64,000 bases of DNA, from NCBI RefSeq assembly GCF_900167915.1, contig NZ_FUYM01000009.1, forward strand, positions 124,001-188,000, read 5' to 3'. Positions 57,121-64,000 of this stretch are shown in pieces. Made by a program: the position numbers and the translations under genes. Each line of letters begins with the position of its first letter. Positions within the stretch are counted from its first letter, which is position 1. This stretch comes from Rhizorhabdus histidinilytica (lineage in GTDB: Bacteria; Pseudomonadota; Alphaproteobacteria; Sphingomonadales; Sphingomonadaceae). The notes under the pieces are model-generated. The model had not been told where the DNA came from. It ran no database searches and saw only the letters and a list, made by a program, of their open reading frames with translations.

Positions 57121-59166
57121 TCAGAAGGTCATGCGCAGCCCGCCGTAGAAGGCGCGGCGCTCGATCGGGTAGAAGGCGACGCTGCCCTCGTCGGCCGGGG
57201 TCGCGCGGTTGTCGGGCGCATAGGCGACCAGCGCGCTGATATCGCCGACCGCCTTCTTGCCGGTCAGGTTGCGCGCGTCGAGAAACAGGGTGATGCCGGG
57301 CGCGAGCCGCGCCTCCGCCCCCAGGCCGACCGTCGCATAGCCCGGCGCGCGGAGCGTGTTGCGATAGTCGGCCCAGGCGCCCTGGGGCACCCATTCGACA
57401 TTGGGGGTGAGGTTGAGCCCCTCGAAGCCCAACCGCAGTTCGGCGCGATACTGATGCCGGGGGATCACCGGCAGCCGGTTGTCGCCGTAGACGGCGTCGT
57501 CGCGGAAGCGGAAGTCGTTATACTGGTAGACCTGCCGCAGCCGGATCAGGGCGCCGAGCTGGAGATCGAGCCCCGCCTCGATCCCCTGATGACGGGTGCG
57601 CCCCGCGTTGAAGGTCGCCGCCGGGATGACCGGGCTCACCGCATATTGCAGCATCTCGCCCTTCAGGTCGGCACGATAGAGGCTGATGTCCCACGCCGCG
57701 ATGCCGTGGCGGCCGCGCGTGCCGATCTCGACCGTCCAGGCCCTCTGCGCCCCGACCGGGCTGAAGCCCGGCAGGCCGGTGTTCGGCGTCTGGCTCAGCT
57801 CGTTGAAGCCGGGCAGCTCGACCGAGCGGCTGACATTGGCGAAGACCTGCACCGCCGCCGACGGCGCGTAGAGCAGGCCGAGCTTGGGCGCGAAGGCGTC
57901 GAAATCGGCCTCGCCGCTGCGCGCCGGGGCGAGCCGGTTGACGATCCGCCGCTCGCCGCTGGTGTAGATGCCGCCGGCGATCAGGGTCAGCGGCTCGATC
58001 GGCCGGAGCCGCAGCTCGCCATAGCTGTTGATCGTCCGCGCGGTCTGGCGCTGGTCGGCGGTCGGCGCGCCGCGCCGTCCCGCGACGTTGACGAACTGCT
58101 TCGCCGCGACCGTGCCGAACCGCGCCTGGGTGCCGAACGTCGCCTCCCACGGCAGGCCGCCCAGCTCGCCGGCAAGGTCGAGGCTGGCGAAGACGCCGCG
58201 GTCGTTGCTCTTCTGGTCGATCACCTGGAAGATCGGGTGGAACAGCTTCTTGGCGTTGAAGAAGCCGCCGAAGCTCAGCCGCCCGTTGCCGAGATCGACC
58301 GTGGTGCGGTTCTGGAGGCGGACCGAATCGACGTCGCGCTCCTGGTCCATCGCGATGTTGGCGGGCAGCGACAGCTTCGGCGTCGACAGCGCCTGCGCCA
58401 GGGTCAGCGAGCCCGGCAGGTCCTGGTCGATATGGCTGATCGTCGCATAGAAGCGCGTCTCGATCGCGTCGGTCAGGCGCAGGCCGACATTGCCGTTGAA
58501 GCGGATCGCGTCGCGCTTCGCATGGTCACGGTCGCCGTCCGAGCGATCGGTGGTCAGCGCGACATAGGCGTCGCCGCGCGCATCGGCGAACGCCGCCGCC
58601 GCCTTGGTCCGCAGCGTCCCATAGCTGCCGCCGTCGACGCGCAGCTCGAAGCGCGGGGCGGTCCGGCCGGTCGGCGTGACCGCGTTGATCGCGCCGCCCA
58701 GCGTCGATCCGCCGAAGCGCAGCGCGTTGGCGCCGCGATAGACCTCGATCCGCTCGAACACCTGCGGGTCGAGCTCCTGGAAGTCGCCATTGTCGTCGGC
58801 GAGGTTGATCGGGATGCCGTCCTGCAACAGCGTCAGCCCGCGCATGTGGAAGCCGCGGCTGAGCCCCGATCCGCGGATCGACAGGCGGACCTCCTGCCCG
58901 AAGCGCGGCTGGGTGTAGACGCCGGGCGAGAAGGCGAGCGCGTCACGCAGGCTGACGGCGACCTTGTCGGCGAAGGCCGATGCCTCGACGACGTCGATGC
59001 CGCCCGGCCGCCTCTCGACCGCCGCGCGGGCGTCGTCGGCGACGGTCTGGGCATTGACGACGATCATCGCGCGATCGGCCTCGGCCTCCTCGGCGAAGGC
59101 GGCGGCGGACAGGCAGAGCAGCGCGAGCGCCGAGGCGCCGCAAGCGAAATGGAAGGTGCGATTCAT
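57121..59166 (-). CDS. TonB-dependent receptor, probably copper-related
   Basis: 681 residues from ATG 59166. A signal peptide covers residues 1-25 (AAAFAEE), followed by a TonB-box-like AMIVVNAQ. The plug contains SIRGSGLSRGFHMRGLTLLQDGIP and IEVYRGANALRFGGSTLGGAINAVT. The barrel ends in GGLRMTF. The position directly upstream of PCu(A)C and SCO1 and near a DUF2946 gene suggests copper uptake, as with OprC-like receptors; the ligand is inferred from context only. Confidence 0.88.
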   Translation of the reverse strand: MNRTFHFACGASALALLCLSAAAFAEEAEADRAMIVVNAQTVADDARAAVERRPGGIDVVEASAFADKVAVSLRDALAFSPGVYTQPRFGQEVRLSIRGSGLSRGFHMRGLTLLQDGIPINLADDNGDFQELDPQVFERIEVYRGANALRFGGSTLGGAINAVTPTGRTAPRFELRVDGGSYGTLRTKAAAAFADARGDAYVALTTDRSDGDRDHAKRDAIRFNGNVGLRLTDAIETRFYATISHIDQDLPGSLTLAQALSTPKLSLPANIAMDQERDVDSVRLQNRTTVDLGNGRLSFGGFFNAKKLFHPIFQVIDQKSNDRGVFASLDLAGELGGLPWEATFGTQARFGTVAAKQFVNVAGRRGAPTADQRQTARTINSYGELRLRPIEPLTLIAGGIYTSGERRIVNRLAPARSGEADFDAFAPKLGLLYAPSAAVQVFANVSRSVELPGFNELSQTPNTGLPGFSPVGAQRAWTVEIGTRGRHGIAAWDISLYRADLKGEMLQYAVSPVIPAATFNAGRTRHQGIEAGLDLQLGALIRLRQVYQYNDFRFRDDAVYGDNRLPVIPRHQYRAELRLGFEGLNLTPNVEWVPQGAWADYRNTLRAPGYATVGLGAEARLAPGITLFLDARNLTGKKAVGDISALVAYAPDNRATPADEGSVAFYPIERRAFYGGLRMTF

Positions 59167-59253
59167 GGAAAATGGCCTCGATCGGGCGCGCCCGATCACG
59201 GGCCGCCCATGGACAGATCACCGGCCGCGCGGAGGCGGTCGGTCAGCTCCGGA

Positions 59254-59655
59254 TCAGAGGCGGGCGGGTGGTCCTGTCGCGGGCGGTGGCGGAGCGGCGA
59301 GGCCGCGGCCGATCGCGACCGCGGTGACGGCGAGCGCGGGCAGCGCGGCCGCGGCCGGCAGCGGCGCCGCAAGCGTGTCGAGGCCCGACGGCAGGTCGAG
59401 CACCGCCGCGAAGCCACCGAACACGCAAGGGTGGTCGGCCTGGCCTTCGCCGGGCTTGCCCTTGTGGATATTGCCCTGCTCGTCGATCCAGGCCTGCTGC
59501 GCGCCGGCGCCGGTGCAGAGCGTGATCGCCAGGCCGCGATCGGCGGCGGGCATCCAGCCGGCGGGGACCAGCAGGCGCATGAACAGCGCCAGCGCGACGA
59601 GGATCAACGCGATCCTGCCGCCCCTTTGTCCCCGATCGAGATCCGCCCCGGTCAT
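59254..59655 (-). CDS. DUF2946 family protein
   Basis: 133 residues. FMRLLVPAGWMPAADRG, ITLCTG and DHPCVFGGFAAV form the DUF2946 pattern: one hydrophobic N-terminal segment, then Cys/His-containing loops, then a C-terminal hydrophobic stretch. This family recurs near copper and heme TonB receptors. It lies 87 bases upstream of the receptor gene on the same strand and is probably the first gene of the copper set. Confidence 0.8.
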   Translation of the reverse strand: MTGADLDRGQRGGRIALILVALALFMRLLVPAGWMPAADRGLAITLCTGAGAQQAWIDEQGNIHKGKPGEGQADHPCVFGGFAAVLDLPSGLDTLAAPLPAAAALPALAVTAVAIGRGLAAPPPPATGPPARL

Positions 59656-59744
59656 GGCGGCGCGTCTAGCCGCAGGGCCGGGCCAAGTCCATCGCCCGCG
59701 TCGCAGGATTGATTCCCGCCGCGCCCGGCGGCACTCTTCCCGCC

Positions 59745-60059
59745 ATGACCGGAGACGAGACCTTCACGCTGACCGCCACCGTCTGGCTGTGGCGATCGGC
59801 CGGGAAGGAACGGCCGATGGCGTGGCACTTCCTGACCATCGACGGGCAGACCTCGGCCGAGATCCGCTATGCCGCGCTCGGCCGCACCGGCGGTTTCGGG
59901 TCGATCCCGGTCGAGGTGCGGATCGGCACGACCTGCTGGCGCACCTCGATCTTCCCGCACCGCGACAGCGGCGGCTATATCCTGCCGCTCAAGGCGTCGG
60001 TCCGGAAACGCGAGGGGATCGCCGCCGGCGACGAGGTGAGCCTATCCCTCGCGATCTGA
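59745..60059 (+). CDS. DUF1905 family protein
   Basis: 104 residues, soluble, mostly beta. WHFLTIDGQTSAEIRYAALGRTGGFGSIPVEVRIGTTCWRTSIFP followed by YILPLKASVRKREGI is the DUF1905 pattern. Function unknown. It is divergent from the DUF2946 gene; ATG 59745 is preferred over a start at 59709. Confidence 0.88.
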   Translation: MTGDETFTLTATVWLWRSAGKERPMAWHFLTIDGQTSAEIRYAALGRTGGFGSIPVEVRIGTTCWRTSIFPHRDSGGYILPLKASVRKREGIAAGDEVSLSLAI

Positions 60060-60075
60060 ATCCCTTCCTCCGGCC

Positions 60076-60220
60076 GTCACCCCAGCGCAGGCTGGGGTCC
60101 ATGTCTCTCATCGGCCAGAGGACATCTGAGAAGACAACAGACATGGATGCCAGCCTTCAGCCTTTGGCTGAAGTTCATCCCGAGCGCCTGCCTTGCAGGC
60201 AGTCGAGGGGCTGGCATGAC
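60076..60220. repeat. Composite repeat with nested dyads
   Basis: GTCACCCCAGCGCAGGCTGGGG is a hairpin at the left. The right half holds CTTCAGCC-TTT-GGCTGAAG and GCCTGCCTTGCAGGC, and GACATGG and GGCTGGCATGACG mirror the left end. A longer member of the GTCAT-type repeat family, filling the gap before DUF969. Confidence 0.7.
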
Positions 60221-60243
60221 GACATTATCGGGGGGACGGACTG

Positions 60244-60897
60244 ATGCTCGTCCTCTCCGGCATCCTGATCATCGTCGCGGGCTTCGTGCTGCGCTTCAAC
60301 CCGTTGCTCGTCGTGCTGGTCTCGGCTCTGGCGACGGGACTCGCGGCGGGGATCGGACCGCTCGACCTGCTCGCCGCCTTCGGCAAGGCGTTCAACGACA
60401 GCCGCTATGTGACCGTGATCTACATGGTGCTGCCGGTGATCGGCCTGCTCGAACGCCACGGCCTGCAGGAGCGCGCCCGGACGCTGATCGCGGGGTTGCG
60501 CGGCTTCACCGTCGGCCGGCTGCTGCTCGGCTATCTGCTGTTCCGCCAGGTCACCGCCGCGCTCGGCCTCGTTTCGGTCGCCGGGCATGCCCAGACGGTC
60601 CGCCCGCTGGTCGCACCGATGGCCGAGGCCGCCGCCCAGCAGCAGAGCGGCGACGAGGAGCGCGACGAGGAGGCCGCCGCGATGGCCGCCGCGACCGACA
60701 ATGTCGGCCTGTTCTTCGGCGAGGACATCTTCATCGCGATCGGGTCGATCCTGCTGATGAAGGGCGTGCTGGAAGGCTATGGCATCGTCATCGAGCCGTT
60801 CCACCTGTCGGTCTGGGCTATCCCGACCGCGATCGCCGCCTTCGTCATCCACGGCGTCCGGCTGATGCTGTTCGACCGGCGGAAGCGGCGTCCATGA
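60244..60897 (+). CDS. DUF969 membrane protein (transporter subunit)
   Basis: 217 residues. Several hydrophobic helices include VVAGFVLRFNPLLVVLVSALATGLAAG and LLGYLLFRQVTAALGLVSVAGHAQTVRPLVAPM, conserved DUF969 segments. It pairs with the following DUF979 gene through a 4-base overlap. Together they look like the two halves of a permease. Confidence 0.88.
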   Translation: MLVLSGILIIVAGFVLRFNPLLVVLVSALATGLAAGIGPLDLLAAFGKAFNDSRYVTVIYMVLPVIGLLERHGLQERARTLIAGLRGFTVGRLLLGYLLFRQVTAALGLVSVAGHAQTVRPLVAPMAEAAAQQQSGDEERDEEAAAMAAATDNVGLFFGEDIFIAIGSILLMKGVLEGYGIVIEPFHLSVWAIPTAIAAFVIHGVRLMLFDRRKRRP

Positions 60898-61835
60898 TCG
60901 GCCTGGACCTCGTCTATCCCTTCGCGGGGCTGATCTTCCTGGCCTTCGCCGGATCGGCGCTGCGCGATCGCAGCCATCGCAAGCGGATCGGCAATGCGCT
61001 GTTCTACGCGCTGATCGCGCTCAGCCTGCTCGCCGGGGACCGGCTCGGCGATCTCGGCAACGGCGTGCTGGTGCTGGGCCTCGTCGCGATCGCCGGCTTC
61101 GGGCTGATGGGGCGCGGCAACGCCGCCACCACCTCGCCCGTCGAGCGCGCAGCCGAGGCGGCGGCGCGGCGCAACCGGCTGTTCCTGCCGGCGCTGGCGA
61201 TCCCGGCGACCGCGCTCGCCGGCACGCTGGCCTTCAAGCAGATGCCGGCGCTGGTCGATCCCAAGCAGGCGACGCTGGTCGCGCTGACGCTGGGCGTCAC
61301 GATCGCGCTGGCGATCGGCTATGCCTGGCTGCGGCCGCGCGCGATGACGCCGTTCGACGAGGGCCGGCGGCTGATGGACGGGGTCGGCTGGGCGGCAGCG
61401 CTGCCACAGATGCTCGCCAGCCTCGGCGCGGTCTTCGCGCTCGCCGGGGTCGGCGACGTGGTCGGCGGGCTGATGGGGCGGCTGATCCCGGAGGGCAGCC
61501 TGTTCGGCGCGGTGCTCGCCTATGCGCTCGGCATGGCGCTGTTCACCATCGTCATGGGCAACGCCTTTGCCGCCTTCCCCGTGATGATCGCGGCGGTCGG
61601 CATCCCGGTGCTGATCCACGGCGCCGGCGGCGACCCGGCGATCGTCGCGGCGATCGGGATGCTCGCTGGCTTCTGCGGCACGCTGATGACGCCGATGGCC
61701 GCCAACTTCAACCTCGTCCCCGCCGCGCTGCTCGACCTCAAGGACCGCCACGGCGTGATCCGCGCGCAGATTCCCACCGCGCTGCCGCTGCTGGCGGTGA
61801 ACATCGGGCTGCTCTACTGGCTGGCGTTCCGGTGA
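60894..61835 (+). CDS. DUF979 membrane protein (transporter subunit)
   Basis: 313 residues with about ten hydrophobic helices. ITFALAGVGDVVGGL-like and MGNAFAAFPVMIAAVGIPVLIH, then MLAGFCGTLMTPMAANFNLVPAALLDLKD, are DUF979 features reminiscent of ion-transporter hairpin motifs. The ATG overlaps the DUF969 stop (ATGA). Substrate unknown; linkage to DUF2891 is conserved here by a GTGA overlap. Confidence 0.88.
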   Translation: MIGLDLVYPFAGLIFLAFAGSALRDRSHRKRIGNALFYALIALSLLAGDRLGDLGNGVLVLGLVAIAGFGLMGRGNAATTSPVERAAEAAARRNRLFLPALAIPATALAGTLAFKQMPALVDPKQATLVALTLGVTIALAIGYAWLRPRAMTPFDEGRRLMDGVGWAAALPQMLASLGAVFALAGVGDVVGGLMGRLIPEGSLFGAVLAYALGMALFTIVMGNAFAAFPVMIAAVGIPVLIHGAGGDPAIVAAIGMLAGFCGTLMTPMAANFNLVPAALLDLKDRHGVIRAQIPTALPLLAVNIGLLYWLAFR

Positions 61836-62872
61836 CGGGCGGGAAGACGATGCACACCACCACCCTCACCCCCGACCTCGCCGCGCGCTTCGCCGCACTC
61901 ACACTCGGCCATCTCGGCCTGGAATGGCCGTTCAAGCTCGACCATGTGATGGCGGGGCCTGAAGATGTGCTGCCACCCTCGGCGCTCCACCCGATCTTCC
62001 ACGGCAGCTTTGACTGGCACAGCTGCGTCCATGGCTGGTGGCAGGTGATGCGGCTGCTGCGCCGCTTCCCCGATCTGCCGCAGGCCGCCGAGATCCGCGC
62101 CCGTGCCGATGCGATGCTGGTGCCCGACAAGGTCGCGGGCGAGCTGGCCTATCTCGACCGGCCCGCCTCGGCCGGGTTCGAGCGGCCCTATGGCTGGGCC
62201 TGGCTGCTCGCGCTCCATGACGAACTCGGCCGCCATGCGGACCGGCACTGGTGGCAGGCACTCGATCCGCTCGCCCGCGCCTTCGCCGAGCGGTTCAAGG
62301 CCTACCTGCCCCGACTGACCTATCCGATCCGCGTCGGCGCGCATCCGAACAGCAGCTTCGCCCTGCTCCACGCGCATCGCTGGGCGACCAGCCACGATCC
62401 CGATCTCGCCGCTCTGGTCGCCGCGCGCGCCGTCGGATGGTTCGGCGCCGACCGCGGCTGCCAGGCGTGGGAACCGGGCGGCGACGAGTTCCTCTCGCCC
62501 GCGCTCACCGAGGCGCATCTGATGCGCGCCGTGCTCGCCCCAGCCGATTTCCACCGCTGGTTCGACGCCTTCCTGCCCGAGGTGCCGGCGACGCTGCTGA
62601 CCCCGGCCTTCGTCTCCGACCGCACCGACGGCAAGATCGCCCATCTCGACGGGCTCAACCTCAGCCGCGCCTGGAGCTGGCGCGCGATCGCCGCCGGCCT
62701 GCCTGCCGATCATCCGGTCGGCCCGGTCGCGCGCGACGCCGCCGAACGCCACCTCACCGCCGCGCTGCCGCATCTGGCCGATCATTATATGGGCGAGCAC
62801 TGGCTGGCGAGCTTCGCGCTGCTCGCGCTCGACGGGGAGGATCAGGAAGGGATCAGGCCAGGAAAGCCCTGA
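61832..62872 (+). CDS. DUF2891 family protein
   Basis: 346 residues, soluble, alpha-rich. LHPIFHGSFDWHSCVHGWW is the family's Cys/His signature, with HPNSSFALLHAHRWA and CQAWEPGGDEFLSPALTEA further on, suggesting an alpha/alpha-barrel enzyme or lyase-like fold. It starts at a GTG overlapping the DUF979 stop (MHTTT at 61850 is an alternative). Its 3' end overlaps the convergent hydrolase gene by 20 bases. Confidence 0.82.
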   Translation: MTGGKTMHTTTLTPDLAARFAALTLGHLGLEWPFKLDHVMAGPEDVLPPSALHPIFHGSFDWHSCVHGWWQVMRLLRRFPDLPQAAEIRARADAMLVPDKVAGELAYLDRPASAGFERPYGWAWLLALHDELGRHADRHWWQALDPLARAFAERFKAYLPRLTYPIRVGAHPNSSFALLHAHRWATSHDPDLAALVAARAVGWFGADRGCQAWEPGGDEFLSPALTEAHLMRAVLAPADFHRWFDAFLPEVPATLLTPAFVSDRTDGKIAHLDGLNLSRAWSWRAIAAGLPADHPVGPVARDAAERHLTAALPHLADHYMGEHWLASFALLALDGEDQEGIRPGKP

Positions 62873-63719
62873 CCAGCGCGATGAATGCATCCCGCCGGTC
62901 ATGATGGACCCAATGGCCGGCACCTTCGAGCAGCTCGACCCGGACATCGCGGAAATGGCCGGCGCGTCCGTCGACGGCGGGGTTCGACGCCCAGCTCTCC
63001 GCGCCATAGACCAGCAGCACCGGGCAGGCGATTGCTGCCCAGAGCCGCTCCTTGGTCGCCTGGCTTATGTCGATCGGAGAGGTCGGGCCCAGCGCCGGAT
63101 CATGCTTTGGCCGCACCGACCCATCGGCATTGGCGCGCGCGGCATGGGTCGCGAGATGGTCGAGCGTCGCTTCATCGAGCCGGTGATCGGCCTCGCGCAG
63201 CCGGGACGCCAGTGCCGCGCGGTCGGGAAAGTCACGCGGCGTCCGCGCGGTGACATCGGCACGGCGCGTTATCCACTTGCGAAGCGCCTCGATCGGGTCG
63301 GCCGCGGCGCGGCGGGCAGCCGCCTCGGGGGAATCGCCCAGCCCCTCGATGTTGACCAGCCGGGTGGCGCGGTCGGGATAGAGGCCGACGAAGCGGGTGA
63401 CGATGTTGGCGCCGAGCGAATGGCCGATCATCGGGCAGGGCGGCAGATCGAGAGCGGCGACGATGCCGGCGAAATCGTCGAGATAGTCGAGCATCTCATA
63501 ATCGCCGTCGCTCGACCATTCGCTGTCGCCATGGCCGCGCATGTCGGGCGCGATGACGCGATGGGTTGCGGCGAAGGCATTCGCGACCCAGTCCCAGTTC
63601 CGGGCATGATCGCGCCCGCCATGCTGGAGGATCAGCGGCGGCGCCTCCGGATCGCCCCATTCGACGATGTTGAGCTGCAGGCGCCGGACGGCGAGCGTGT
63701 AGGTGCGGGGCTCGATCAT
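62853..63719 (-). CDS. Alpha/beta hydrolase
   Basis: 288 residues. LILQHGGRDHARNWDWVANAF provides the oxyanion region, GHSLGAN the nucleophile Ser, and LLEGAGHWVHHDRR the catalytic His. It is similar to haloalkane-dehalogenase/esterase-like enzymes; substrate unassigned. Single gene, convergent with DUF2891 and divergent from the partial symporter gene. Confidence 0.9.
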   Translation of the reverse strand: MIEPRTYTLAVRRLQLNIVEWGDPEAPPLILQHGGRDHARNWDWVANAFAATHRVIAPDMRGHGDSEWSSDGDYEMLDYLDDFAGIVAALDLPPCPMIGHSLGANIVTRFVGLYPDRATRLVNIEGLGDSPEAAARRAAADPIEALRKWITRRADVTARTPRDFPDRAALASRLREADHRLDEATLDHLATHAARANADGSVRPKHDPALGPTSPIDISQATKERLWAAIACPVLLVYGAESWASNPAVDGRAGHFRDVRVELLEGAGHWVHHDRRDAFIALVRAFLA

Positions 63720-63802
63720 GGATCGTGGCAGTAGAGCAGCAGCCTGCCTGATACAATCGCGCGCGGCTTGACGGCGGCCCCGCGCGCCGACATTCCCCGG
63801 CC

Positions 63803-64000
63803 ATGCGCCTGATCGTCCGCCTCCTGAAGGGGCTCGACCCCTTCCTCGTGCTTCTCACCCTGACGATCGTGGTGGCGTCGCTGCTGCCCGCGCGGGGCGT
63901 GGCCGTCGGCCTGTTCGAAGGGCTGACCGACGCGGCGATCGTGCTGCTGTTCTTCCTCCACGGCGCCAAGCTGTCGCGGCAGGCGGTGCTTGCCGGGATC
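63803..64000 (+). CDS. Bile acid:sodium symporter family protein (partial, 5' end)
   Basis: Only the first 66 codons lie in the window. MRLIVRLLKGLDPFLVLLTLTIVVASLLPARG followed by IVLLFFLHGAKLSRQAVLAGI is the opening of SBF-like transporters of the YfeH type: first helix, then the FFLHGAKLS motif. The gene continues beyond 64000. Transport substrate unknown. Confidence 0.85.
   Translation, partial: MRLIVRLLKGLDPFLVLLTLTIVVASLLPARGVAVGLFEGLTDAAIVLLFFLHGAKLSRQAVLAGI

Noticed and set aside
56614-59712. A 1032-codon open frame on the plus strand
   Set aside because: It lies antisense to the TonB receptor, PCu(A)C and SCO1 genes, which have clear motifs. The translation is Arg/Asp/Ala-rich with no domain, typical of GC-rich shadows.

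Overview
The window is a chromosomal stretch of a high-GC alphaproteobacterium, most likely a member of the Sphingomonadales (Sphingomonas or Rhizorhabdus type). The evidence is the aroA-cmk-rpsA order, a TIGR02300 'FYDLN' protein, COQ9, a RibB fused to a degenerate RibA-like domain, abundant TonB-dependent receptors, and short GTCATTCCCGC-type hairpin repeats. Most genes are housekeeping or catabolic. I see no prophage, insertion sequence, CRISPR array, rRNA operon or replication origin. Every gap between genes is shorter than 300 bases.

Layout. 72-1443: a c-type cytochrome and an orphan ATP-grasp-like protein. 1534-15336: a probable peptide and amino-acid acquisition locus. It holds a divergent Lrp/AsnC regulator, two S10 carboxypeptidase-like exoproteins, an ornithine-cyclodeaminase-family enzyme, an exported amidohydrolase, an APC permease, a PLP aminotransferase, a TonB-dependent receptor and a HExxH metallopeptidase. 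The aminotransferase and receptor genes share a positionally conserved promoter module. 15410-20616 and on: small stress and membrane proteins, tRNA-Tyr, rlmB, a ferredoxin, a DNA glycosylase and pheST. 21710-22226: a small GIY-YIG gene flanked by two copies of a paired-hairpin repeat. 22308-25202: rplT, rpmI and an AsmA-like protein. 25429-30827: an inositol-phosphatase-family enzyme, a VOC protein, a membrane SDR-DoxX fusion with DUF2269, prs and gltX. 30937-32260: PspC, a small membrane protein and TonB.

32322-36003 is a riboflavin operon: a membrane protein, ribD, ribE, an unusual HTH-RibB-RibX fusion, and ribH. A perfect 20-bp palindrome enclosing a consensus TATAAT lies between ribE and the fusion gene, with a second dyad abutting its start codon. 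This suggests that the biosynthetic enzyme represses its own promoter. It is the most novel-looking item here. 36054-41667: an old yellow enzyme, an EamA transporter, COQ9, feoAB with a Fur-box match, and ssb. 41806-44606: a KpsC/KpsS-like pair for polysaccharide Kdo transfer. 44656-49925: GNAT, rpsA, cmk, aroA, a TIGR02300 protein and tRNA-Ala. 49978-55885: an SnoaL-like protein, a P450, MscS and a large PhoX-like lipoprotein. 55989-59655: a copper-handling set (SCO1, PCu(A)C, TonB receptor, DUF2946). 59745-64000: DUF1905, the DUF969/DUF979 permease pair with DUF2891, an alpha/beta hydrolase, and the truncated start of a bile-acid:sodium-symporter-family gene.

Functions are assigned from visible motifs and remembered family features. 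No database search was run.
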